A stretch of DNA of 64,000 bases from GCA-2861595 sp035526335 (lineage in GTDB: Bacteria; Actinomycetota; Acidimicrobiia; Acidimicrobiales; GCA-2861595). How positions within the stretch are numbered: the first letter of the stretch is position 1; the number at the start of each line of letters is the position of its first letter. The stretch is taken from positions 91,200 through 155,199 of the forward strand of contig DATLCN010000026.1 in assembly GCA_035526335.1 (NCBI GenBank), given 5' to 3'. Below the pieces are notes generated by a model, which saw nothing but the letters and a program-made list of their open reading frames with translations, made no database searches and had not been told where the DNA came from. Below, piece by piece: positions 8,439-16,173 of the stretch. Made by a program: the position numbers and the translations under genes.

Positions 8439-9305
8439 GGAGGCCAGCACGACCGCGGGTCTGGCCCGGCCCTCGCCATGGGTCTCGTACACGGCCAGCA
8501 GGTTGCCGGCCCCGTCCAGCACAGGCCACGGCCCCTCGCCGACGAAGGCGATCCTGTCGGTTGCCAGCACCTTCCCGTGGGCCACGTCGGCGACCACGTC
8601 GGCGGCCACACGGACGGCGGGATAGTCACGGAGCGCCTCCGCCGGCGGGAGCACGGCATCGGCGGACAGGTCGCCCACCGGCCTCCCCTCGCCGGCCGCG
8701 AACGAGCCGATGGCGGTGCGACGCAGCCGGCGCAGATGGGCGCCGCCGCCGAGCAGGGTGCCGAGGTCGGCGGCCAGCGTGCGGACGTAGGTGCCCGACG
8801 AGCAGACGACCTCGACACCGAGGACACCGGCCTCCCCCGAAGGCCGGAGGTCGAATCGGTGAACGACCACGGGGCGAGCCTCGCGTTCGACCTCCAGCCC
8901 GGCCCGGGCCAGCTGGTGCAGCCGCCGCCCGCCGACCTTGAGCGCCGAGACCATCGGGGGGACCTGAAGGATCGGCCCGACGAGCTGGCCGGCCGCGGCT
9001 TGGGCGTCCTCGAGCGACACCGCGCCCATGTCCCACTGCCCTGTCACCTGCCCCGAGGCGTCCAGCGTCGACGTGGCCACACCGAGCACGATCTCGGCCG
9101 TGTAGGTCTTCGGCAGCGCGGTCAGGAACCGTAGGAGGCGGGTGACGCGCCCGAGGCCGACGAGGAGGACCCCGGTGGCGTCGGGGTCGAGGGTGCCGGC
9201 GTGACCGACCCGCCGCTGGCCGAAGATCCCACGGCACTTCGCCACCACGTCGTGGGAGGTCCACCCGGGCTCCTTGTCCACCACCACCAGACCGTCGGTG
9301 GCCAT
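8436..9305 (-). CDS. truB: tRNA pseudouridine-55 synthase TruB
   Basis: Converts U55 of the T-loop to pseudouridine. 289 residues. The catalytic motif GHAGTLDPDATGVL near residue 35 contains the essential Asp; KTYTAEIVLG follows. A C-terminal PUA-like part is present. It lies 9 bp before ribF and 53 bp after the NrnA-type gene in the rbfA-truB-ribF order found in many bacteria. Confidence 0.96.
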   Translation of the reverse strand: MATDGLVVVDKEPGWTSHDVVAKCRGIFGQRRVGHAGTLDPDATGVLLVGLGRVTRLLRFLTALPKTYTAEIVLGVATSTLDASGQVTGQWDMGAVSLEDAQAAAGQLVGPILQVPPMVSALKVGGRRLHQLARAGLEVEREARPVVVHRFDLRPSGEAGVLGVEVVCSSGTYVRTLAADLGTLLGGGAHLRRLRRTAIGSFAAGEGRPVGDLSADAVLPPAEALRDYPAVRVAADVVADVAHGKVLATDRIAFVGEGPWPVLDGAGNLLAVYETHGEGRARPAVVLAS

Positions 9306-9358
9306 GGTTCAGGGAGTGGGAACCTGTGTGCGAAAGCGGCACGCCGGCGCCGCCTCCA

Positions 9359-10351
9359 CTACCAAGTTCGTTCGGAGCTGGTGGCCCGCTCGGTCTTCAG
9401 CTCGGCCTTGATCTCGGCCAGCACGCCGTCGATGCTGCCGTGGGCGACGAAGCCGGCGGCGTGGCGGTGGCCGCCGCCGCCGAAACGGGCGGCGATGGCG
9501 CTCACGTCGGTTTCGGAGATCGCTCGCAGCGATACCCGCAGGCCCTCCGGTGTCTCCTTCACGACACACGACACCTCCGCCTCGGAGGCCCGGCGCAGGA
9601 GGTCGATCAGGCCCTCGGTCTCCTCCACCTGGCAGCCGTGGGTGTGCAGGTCGCCGAAGGTCACCGAGGTGGAGACGAAACGGAGATCGTGGTCGAGCTC
9701 GGCCCGGCCGATGCATTCGCTGACCAGCTTGAGATACTGGAAACGGTGCTCCTCGAACAGCTGGCGGCTGAGCTCGGCGATCGGGAGATCGAAGGTGGAC
9801 AGCTCGTGGGCCAGAGCGAACACCTCGGGCGTGGTGCTCGAATACTGGAAGCGTCCTGTGTCGGTGACCAGGCCGGTGTACAGGCAGATCGCTGCCTCCC
9901 GGGTCAGGGGCCAACCGAGGCGATCGGCCAGTCGCCGGACGAGAACGGCGGTGGCGGCAGCAGCGGGGTCGATGACGTTGATGGAGCCGTATTGGTCGTT
10001 GCTGGCGTGGTGGTCGACCACGACGAGAGTGCGGGCGGCCGAGGCGTTGCGCTTCAGGTCGCCCAACCGGCCCATGGAGCCGCAGTCGAAGGTGACCATG
10101 ACATCGGGCGCAGCCGGGAAGTCAGCCGGCTTGGTGGCCAGGTGCAGACCGGGTACCGAGCGGTAGTGGGAGGCCACTTCGAAAGGCTCCGCCCAGGAGG
10201 CGACGGACGGCTTGCCTTGTGACACGCACAGGTGGTGCAGGGCCAGCATCGACCCCAGGGCGTCGCCGTCGGGGGACGCGTGACAGGCGAGAGCCACGCA
10301 GGGCGCATCGGCGATGGCCGCGGTCGCCCGATCGAGCTCAGTCTCCAGCAT
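9359..10351 (-). CDS. nrnA: DHH/DHHA1 phosphoesterase, NrnA type
   Basis: Nano-RNase/pAp phosphatase family. 330 residues. The DHH domain shows HASPDGDALGS (motif I), a TFDCGS segment and VVVDHHASN (the DHH itself); the DHHA1 domain ends with GGGGHRHAAGF, which binds substrate. It probably degrades short oligoribonucleotides and dephosphorylates pAp. The ATG at 10351 overlaps the end of rbfA by 14 bases and has GGAGG six bases upstream inside rbfA, so the two are translationally coupled. Confidence 0.9.
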   Translation of the reverse strand: MLETELDRATAAIADAPCVALACHASPDGDALGSMLALHHLCVSQGKPSVASWAEPFEVASHYRSVPGLHLATKPADFPAAPDVMVTFDCGSMGRLGDLKRNASAARTLVVVDHHASNDQYGSINVIDPAAAATAVLVRRLADRLGWPLTREAAICLYTGLVTDTGRFQYSSTTPEVFALAHELSTFDLPIAELSRQLFEEHRFQYLKLVSECIGRAELDHDLRFVSTSVTFGDLHTHGCQVEETEGLIDLLRRASEAEVSCVVKETPEGLRVSLRAISETDVSAIAARFGGGGHRHAAGFVAHGSIDGVLAEIKAELKTERATSSERTW

Positions 10352-10724
10352 CACACACCTCCTCGACATCGGGAGGGATGTCAAGTCCACGGAGGATCGC
10401 TTCCACCCGTTGCCCACTCTCTATCGCAGGGTCGACGGCGAAGCCAAGTAGAGGAGTCCGCTTGAGGCGGACCTGCCGGCCGATCGCCCGTTGAAGCCGC
10501 ACTCGATTCTCCACAAGAGCCTGCTCGGCCGCTTCCGACAGGGAACTGAGCATGACGGTGGCGTGGCTGAAGTCGGAGCTCACCTCCACGTGGGTGATGG
10601 TCGCCATCAGCAGGCGTTCGTCGATGTCCGACAAGCGCTCCAACTCGGTCCCCAGCACCTCCCGGACCAACTCGTTCACCCGCGCCGTGCGCGGATAGCG
10701 CCGGCGCCCCGAGCGGTCAGGCAT
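10338..10724 (-). CDS. rbfA: 30S ribosome-binding factor RbfA
   Basis: Late 30S maturation factor binding near helix 1 of 16S rRNA; 128 residues. Family features: RVNELVREVLGTELERL at the N-terminus, then a KH-like core with TITHVEVSSDFSHATVML and LRRAIG-type helix RLQRAIGRQVRLKRTP. The ATG at 10724 lies inside the end of the DUF503 gene (8-base overlap), giving coupled translation. Confidence 0.95.
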   Translation of the reverse strand: MPDRSGRRRYPRTARVNELVREVLGTELERLSDIDERLLMATITHVEVSSDFSHATVMLSSLSEAAEQALVENRVRLQRAIGRQVRLKRTPLLGFAVDPAIESGQRVEAILRGLDIPPDVEEVCDAGD

Positions 10725-11007
10725 CGTCCAACCAGCGCCGTTCGGCCGACACCACCTCCACTTCCGGGAACGACCACACGAAGCGCTCGACCTCGTCGAG
10801 CACGTCGACGACGTGGCCGGCCGTCCCCGCCACCGCAGCCACGCCCACGACGGCGCGCTGCCACTGGTCGTGGCGGCCGACTTCGGCCGCGGCCACGTGG
10901 TAACGGCGCCGGGCACCTTGGATGATCGGTCTCACCACAGCCCGCTTCTCCTTCAACGACCGGCACTGCGGCAGGTGCAAATCAAACTCCAATGCGCCAA
11001 CGTGCAT
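10717..11007 (-). CDS. DUF503/YlxP family protein
   Basis: 96 residues. The typical DUF503 start (strand, then CRSLKEKRAVVRPI) identifies it. Members sit between infB and rbfA in many Gram-positive genomes and are thought to be linked to ribosome assembly; biochemical function is unknown. AGGAGG lies nine bases before the ATG at 11007. It lies 45 bp after infB and overlaps the rbfA start by 8 bases. Confidence 0.9.
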   Translation of the reverse strand: MHVGALEFDLHLPQCRSLKEKRAVVRPIIQGARRRYHVAAAEVGRHDQWQRAVVGVAAVAGTAGHVVDVLDEVERFVWSFPEVEVVSAERRWLDDA

Positions 11008-11052
11008 CGTCCGGCCTCCTCGCCGAAACAGGGGCCATCCCAGCCGGCGCCG

Positions 11053-14028
11053 TCACGTGCGCGGTACTTCGCGCTCCTCGTAGGTCTCGATCACATCGCC
11101 GGGCCTGAGGTCCTGGAAGTCCGAGAGGCCGATGCCGCACTCGAAGCCCTGAGCCACCTCGCGGGCATCGTCCTTGAACCGGCGCAACGAGGTGATACTG
11201 CCGTTCCAGATGACGACGCCCTCGCGGAGGAAACGGACCTTGGAGCCGCGGGTGATGACGCCGTCGCGCACCCAGCACCCGGCCACCTTGCCGACGCGGG
11301 GCACGCTGAAGACCTCACGGACCTCAGCGTCACCGGTGACGACCTCCTCGAAGACCGCAGCGAGCATCCCGACCATCGCGGACTGGATGTCCTCGATGAG
11401 CTTGTAGATGATCTCGTAGGTCCGGATCTCCACGTTCTCCGACTCCGCCAGCGACCGCCCCTTGCGGTCGGGGCGCACGTTGAACCCGATGATGGTGGCG
11501 TTCGAAGCCGAACCGAGCTGCACGTCGTTCTCGGTGATACCGCCCACGGCCCGGTGCACGAAGCTGAGCTTGACGTCTTCGCGCTCGAGCTTCCTGAGGC
11601 TGTCCGTGACCGCCTCGAGCGAGCCCTGTACGTCAGCCTTGAGGATCACGTTGAGGGTGGCCATCTCACCACGGGAGATCTGCTCGAAGATGTCCTCGAG
11701 CCGTGCCCCGGTGCCAGCGGCCACCGACGGGGTCTTGCGCAGGTCGCCCAGGCGGTAGCGCTGCTCGCGCTGCTGCGCGATGTCCTTGGCCACCTTGTCG
11801 GTGGCGGTGACCCGGAACTCGTCGCCGGCGGTCGGAACGTCGGAGAAGCCGAGCACCTGCATCGGAGTGGAGGGGGGCGCCTCTTTGATGTTGTCGCCGT
11901 GCTCGTCGATCATGGCCCGGACCCGACCCCACGCCGCGCCGGCGACAACGGGATCGCCGACCCGCAGGGTGCCCTCCTCCACGATCATGGTGGCCACCGG
12001 TCCCCGGCCCACATCGAGGTTGGCCTCGAGGACGCTGCCCCGGGCACGGGCCTCGGGATTGGCGGTCAACTCCTCGACGTCGGCCACTACCAGCAACTGC
12101 TCCAACAGGTCGTCGATCCCGAGGTTCTGCAGGGCCGAGACCTCCACCATGATGGTGTCGCCGCCCCAGGGCTCGGGCACGAGGCCGTGCTCGGAGAGCT
12201 GCTGCATCGCCCTTGTGGGGTCGGCGTTCTCGCGGTCGACCTTGTTGATGGCGACGACGATGGGCACAGCGGCGGCCTTGGCGTGGTTGAGCGCCTCGAT
12301 GGTCTGGGGCATCACGCCGTCGTCGGCGGCCACGACGAGCACGACGATGTCGGTGACGCGCGCACCGCGGGCACGCATGGCGGTGAAGGCCTCGTGACCG
12401 GGAGTATCGATGAACGTGATGAGGCGGCCTTCCTTCTCCACCTGGTACGCCCCGATGTGCTGGGTTATGCCGCCGGCCTCGCCGGCCACCACGTTCGCCT
12501 CACGGATGCGGTCGAGGAGCAGAGTTTTGCCGTGGTCGACGTGGCCCATGACGGTGATGACCGGCGGCCGCGGCCGCAGCATCTCCGGGTCCTCGTCCTC
12601 CTCGTCCTCCTCGAAGTACTTCCTGTGGAGGGCGGCCTCCTTCTCCTCGCCAGGCTGCACGAGGCGCAGGGTTGCTCCGATCTCCTCGGCAAACAGCTCT
12701 ATGGCCTCGTCCGACAGCGGCTGCGTGGCCGTGACCGGCTCGCCGTGGAGGAAGAGGAAGCGCACGACATCGCCGGCCGAGCGGTTGAGCCGGGGCCCGA
12801 GGTCCTGGGCGGTGGAGCCACGCTCGACCAAGATCTCGCCTTCGGGGACAGGCTCGTTGGAAGGGGCGTAGCCCTGGGTGGGATCGAAAGGCTCGAGCTC
12901 CTCGAGCGGGCGCCGGCGCCGGCCACCACGGCGGCGGGGCGGGCGACCTCGGCCACCCGGTCCACCGGGCCGGCCTCCGAAACCTCCGGGGCCGCCGCCG
13001 GGACCGCCCGGGCCGCCGCCGGGCCGGCCTCCGAAACCGGGACGTGCGGGGGCACCGCGGTTGGCGCCGGCGAACCCGGCGCCGCTGCTCGGCGCGCCGG
13101 CGCCGCCGGGTCCAGCGGGACCGCCTGGACGGGCACTGAAGCCACCCGGTCGGGGCGGACCTGCGGTGCGGGGCCCGGTGGGACGACCCGGACCGACGCC
13201 CGGGCGCGGCGGAGGGGCGGCACGGCCGCCGAGGCCGGGCGGCGGAGGGATCGGCTTGCCGGTGCGCGAGATGGGAGCGGGGGCGCCCGGGGACGGGGGT
13301 GGGGGATTGCCGGTGCGGGCACCCGGGGTGGGCCCGCCGGGCACGGGGGCCGACGGGCCGGCGGGGGGCGGTCCAGGCCGGCGGGCGGCGGGGGGCGGTG
13401 ACGCGGGGCTCGGCCCCGGGGCCGGCCGCACGAGCGGCACGCTCCGCTCGGCCGGCGGCGCCGGCGGTGCCGGGGGCGGTCCCGCCTGGGCGGCAGCAGG
13501 CTGAACCGGCTCCGGCCTCGGGAGCGGCGGAGCGGGGATGGGTGCCGGCGACGACACGGGGCGGGCGGCGGGCGGCGGCGGCCGCAAGTCGGCCGGCTCG
13601 GCGGGCGGCGTGGGCCGGCTGACGATGAGACGGGGATCCCTGCCAGGTGGCGGGGTCGGCAACGCCGGCTCGGGCGGCAGAACGTCGGCCGCGCCGGCAC
13701 CGGCGGGCCGCGGCTCAAAAGCGCCGTCCGGTCCGGCGGCAGGCACCGCCGGATCCCTCTGGACCGCACCAGGGTCGCCGGGGGGCTCGGTGGCGGCCGC
13801 CTTGGAGCTCTTGGCTGCCTTGGTCGCCTTCACCGGCTCGGGCGGCGACACCTCCCGCCGCAGCCCCTCGGCGTCAGCCTTCCGCCGTACACGGTCCGCT
13901 TGTGCGTCCTCGATGCTCGACGAGTGGCTCTTGACCCCGATGCCGAGCGCGAGGGACAGATCGAGTGCCTCTTTGTTGGTGAGGCCCAACTCGCGGGCCA
14001 GCTCATAGACGCGGATCTTCTTGGGCAA
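11053..14028 (-). CDS. infB: Translation initiation factor IF-2
   Basis: GTPase that places fMet-tRNA on the ribosome. 991 residues. An N-terminal helical IF2N domain (1-55) is followed by a long disordered Pro/Gly/Ala-rich region (about 60-385), a second IF2N domain, and the G domain with VMGHVDHGKT, DTPGHEAF and NKVD; domains II-IV follow. The extended Pro/Gly-rich linker is typical of actinobacteria. The start codon is TTG, eight bases after the ylxR stop, with AAAGG upstream. Operon: rimP-nusA-ylxR-infB. Confidence 0.96.
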   Translation of the reverse strand: MPKKIRVYELARELGLTNKEALDLSLALGIGVKSHSSSIEDAQADRVRRKADAEGLRREVSPPEPVKATKAAKSSKAAATEPPGDPGAVQRDPAVPAAGPDGAFEPRPAGAGAADVLPPEPALPTPPPGRDPRLIVSRPTPPAEPADLRPPPPAARPVSSPAPIPAPPLPRPEPVQPAAAQAGPPPAPPAPPAERSVPLVRPAPGPSPASPPPAARRPGPPPAGPSAPVPGGPTPGARTGNPPPPSPGAPAPISRTGKPIPPPPGLGGRAAPPPRPGVGPGRPTGPRTAGPPRPGGFSARPGGPAGPGGAGAPSSGAGFAGANRGAPARPGFGGRPGGGPGGPGGGPGGFGGRPGGPGGRGRPPRRRGGRRRRPLEELEPFDPTQGYAPSNEPVPEGEILVERGSTAQDLGPRLNRSAGDVVRFLFLHGEPVTATQPLSDEAIELFAEEIGATLRLVQPGEEKEAALHRKYFEEDEEDEDPEMLRPRPPVITVMGHVDHGKTLLLDRIREANVVAGEAGGITQHIGAYQVEKEGRLITFIDTPGHEAFTAMRARGARVTDIVVLVVAADDGVMPQTIEALNHAKAAAVPIVVAINKVDRENADPTRAMQQLSEHGLVPEPWGGDTIMVEVSALQNLGIDDLLEQLLVVADVEELTANPEARARGSVLEANLDVGRGPVATMIVEEGTLRVGDPVVAGAAWGRVRAMIDEHGDNIKEAPPSTPMQVLGFSDVPTAGDEFRVTATDKVAKDIAQQREQRYRLGDLRKTPSVAAGTGARLEDIFEQISRGEMATLNVILKADVQGSLEAVTDSLRKLEREDVKLSFVHRAVGGITENDVQLGSASNATIIGFNVRPDRKGRSLAESENVEIRTYEIIYKLIEDIQSAMVGMLAAVFEEVVTGDAEVREVFSVPRVGKVAGCWVRDGVITRGSKVRFLREGVVIWNGSITSLRRFKDDAREVAQGFECGIGLSDFQDLRPGDVIETYEEREVPRT

Positions 14029-14036
14029 CTGCCTAC

Positions 14037-14336
14037 TTAACCTTTCCTGCTGCGGTTTCCGCAGCTCTCTATCCTCGCACGTTCTGACTGCAAAACACGA
14101 AGCGCGGCCACCGCCGAGGCGGTCACAGTGCCCCGCAACGCCCGGGCGAAGGCGTTACGCCGCTCCGCCTCGTCGATGCACCCGGGCGACCCTGCACAGA
14201 GCCACGCTCCCCGGCCCGGAGCACGGCGACCCTCGACGACGGAACCGTCCACGGTGCGGACCACCCGCGTCAGACCGGCAGGTCCGGTCACCCGGCGGCA
14301 GCCGATGCAGGTGCGCCGCGGGCCCTCGACCCCTAC
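14037..14336 (-). CDS. ylxR: YlxR/DUF448 RNA-binding-like protein lacking a canonical start codon
   Basis: About 95-99 residues. The defining motif RTCIGCRR and the following LTRVVRT and GRGAWLC are all present in one frame. However, the first ATG/GTG/TTG in this frame is the GTG at 14291, after the Cys motif. Upstream the frame is open to a TGA within nusA without any ATG, GTG, TTG or CTG. The codon at the usual coupling position, overlapping the nusA TAG, is GTA (14334-14336); a GTC at 14328 is an alternative. The coordinates therefore mark the inferred extent, not a proven start. It is a small nucleic-acid-binding protein of the nusA operon; its role is poorly known. Confidence 0.75.
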   Translation of the reverse strand, partial: VGVEGPRRTCIGCRRVTGPAGLTRVVRTVDGSVVEGRRAPGRGAWLCAGSPGCIDEAERRNAFARALRGTVTASAVAALRVLQSERARIESCGNRSRKG

Positions 14337-15640
14337 GACTCCGACCGTGACTCTTGGGGCCCTGCGTCGGACGAAACCGGCGCTTCGTCGGGCACAAAGT
14401 TCTCGGCCGCCATGGCAGCGCCCTCAGGCGCCGTGGCCGCTTCGTCGGCTGAGGGTTCGTCGGCTGAGGGTTCGTCGACGGCGGGCGCCGTAACAGTGTC
14501 CAGCCTCTCGTCGGGCTTCGGCTCCTCCTCGGGAGCGTCACCCTGTGACCACTCCGAGGCCAGGATCGGCTCGCCACCCTCTGCCGGCTGCCACACCATC
14601 TCGCCGGCCTCGTTCTGGACCCACTCCCCCTCGGCCCATTCCTCGCCGGCGTAACCCGCTTCCTCCTCGGCCAGCTGCGTCTCGCTCTTTATGTCGATGC
14701 GCCACCCGGTCAGCCTGGCTCCCAGACGTGCGTTCTGGCCTTCTCTCCCGATGGCCAGGGAGAGCTGGTAATCGTGCACGATCACCGTGGCCGTGCCGGA
14801 CTCCTCGTCGAGGCGCACCTCTTTGACCTTGGCCGGCTGGAGGGCCCGCATCACGAACTCGGTCGGGTCCTCGGAGAAGGGGACGATGTCGACCTTCTCG
14901 CCGCGTAGCTCGTTGGTGACCATGCGCACACGAGCGCCCCGCGCACCCACACAGGCGCCGACCGGATCGACGTTGTGGTCGTTGGACCAAACCGCGATCT
15001 TGGTGCGGTGGCCGGGCTCGCGCGCCGCCGCCTTGATCTCCACCACGCCGCTGCCGATCTCCGGGACCTCGAGCTCGAAAAGCCGCTTGATCAGACCGGG
15101 ATGGGTACGGCTGACGACGATCTGTGGGCCCTTGGTGGTCTTGCGCACCTCCACGATGTAGGCCTTGAGGCGGGCGCCGTGCTCGTAGCGTTCGTAGGGC
15201 ACCTGCTCGGCCTGCGGCAGGAGCGCCTCCACCCGGCCGAGGTCGAGGAGGGTGTAGCGGTTGTCGCTCTGCTGGATGATGCCGGTGACGATGTCGCCCT
15301 CCCGCCCGGCGTACTCCTCGTACTTCTGGTCGCGCTCGACCTCGCGGATTCGCTGGCCCATGACCTGCTTCGCGGTCTGCGCGGCAATGCGTCCGAAGTG
15401 CTCAGGGGTGTCGTCCCACTCCCGCACGACGGTGCCGTCCTCGTCGAGCTCCTGCGCGTAGACGCGGAACTCCATGGTCTCGGGGTCGATGGTCACCACG
15501 GCCTCCTCGGCCGCACCCGGCATGCGCTTGTAGGCGGCCACCAGTGCGTTGGCGATGGCGTCGAGCAGAGTCTCGACGGCAATCCCCTTGTCCCTGGCCA
15601 CAAGCTGCAGGGCCTCCATGAACTCGAAGTTCCCCTTCAT
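14333..15640 (-). CDS. nusA: Transcription termination/antitermination factor NusA
   Basis: 435 residues. N-terminal RNA-polymerase-binding domain (1-125), S1 domain (EGDIVTGIIQQ onward, about 130-200) and tandem KH domains with VGARGARVR and IGREGQNARLGARL (about 230-345). It ends with an acidic, low-complexity tail of about 90 residues, longer than in Bacillus. The ATG at 15640 forms an ATGA overlap with the rimP stop, which fixes the start against the much longer open frame upstream. Confidence 0.96.
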   Translation of the reverse strand: MKGNFEFMEALQLVARDKGIAVETLLDAIANALVAAYKRMPGAAEEAVVTIDPETMEFRVYAQELDEDGTVVREWDDTPEHFGRIAAQTAKQVMGQRIREVERDQKYEEYAGREGDIVTGIIQQSDNRYTLLDLGRVEALLPQAEQVPYERYEHGARLKAYIVEVRKTTKGPQIVVSRTHPGLIKRLFELEVPEIGSGVVEIKAAAREPGHRTKIAVWSNDHNVDPVGACVGARGARVRMVTNELRGEKVDIVPFSEDPTEFVMRALQPAKVKEVRLDEESGTATVIVHDYQLSLAIGREGQNARLGARLTGWRIDIKSETQLAEEEAGYAGEEWAEGEWVQNEAGEMVWQPAEGGEPILASEWSQGDAPEEEPKPDERLDTVTAPAVDEPSADEPSADEAATAPEGAAMAAENFVPDEAPVSSDAGPQESRSES

Positions 15641-16116
15641 CTGGCTACCTTCTGCCCTTTCTGGGCCTTTGGTTGGCCGCCCCATTCGAAGACGGTGCGG
15701 GCGGTTTCGATATCTCTGTACGAGAGACGACGGCCGGCCACGACCACGCCGTCCTCGTCGGCTTCCTCGAGCGGGCCCTTCTGTCGGCGCTCGCCTTCGA
15801 CTCCGGGTCTGGTCTTGACCGAAACGGTTGTGCCGACGAAACGACGAAAGTGCTCCGGGCGCCGAAGTGGACGCTCGAGCCCGGGACTCGACACCTCCAG
15901 CACGTACCTTCCCGGCACCGGATCGTTCTCGTCGAGCACATCGGAGATCCGCCGCGAGAGCAGGCTTATGGCTTCCAGGTCGAGGCCACCCGGGCGGTCG
16001 ACGAAGACCTGGAGGGAACCACCCGCCAGCTGTATGTCCACCAACTCGAGACCTTCGGCGACGACGAGGGGCTCCACGAGAGGCAGAACGCGCGCGACCA
16101 CATCCACCTTCGGCAC
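15637..16116 (-). CDS. rimP: Ribosome maturation factor RimP
   Basis: 159 residues; needed for 30S assembly. N-terminal alpha/beta domain with GLELVDIQLAGG and VFVDRPGGLDLEAIS, then YVLEVSSPGLERPLRRPEHF (the family signature) and an SH3-like C-terminal domain. The GTG at 16116 has AAGGAG five bases upstream. First gene of the nusA operon; its leader contains a hairpin and a promoter inside the end of proS. Confidence 0.93.
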   Translation of the reverse strand: MPKVDVVARVLPLVEPLVVAEGLELVDIQLAGGSLQVFVDRPGGLDLEAISLLSRRISDVLDENDPVPGRYVLEVSSPGLERPLRRPEHFRRFVGTTVSVKTRPGVEGERRQKGPLEEADEDGVVVAGRRLSYRDIETARTVFEWGGQPKAQKGQKVAR

Positions 16117-16147
16117 CTCCTCTCCTTCTCGACGACAGGCAGACGAA

Positions 16148-16169
16148 AGCGTGGGCACCCGCCCACGCT
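16148..16169 (-). terminator. proS terminator or rimP-nusA leader hairpin
   Basis: AGCGTGGGC (16148-16156) and GCCCACGCT (16161-16169) form a perfect nine-pair stem with a four-base loop. In the mRNA it is followed by TTTCGT. It lies just after the proS stop and just downstream of a TATACT -10, so it could end proS transcripts and attenuate those of the nusA operon. Confidence 0.6.
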
Positions 16170-16173
16170 GCGG

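Noticed and set aside
10813..13401. Long plus-strand open frame of 862 codons opposite infB
   Set aside because: It mirrors the infB coding strand; long antisense frames are expected in G+C-rich genes and it has no family features.
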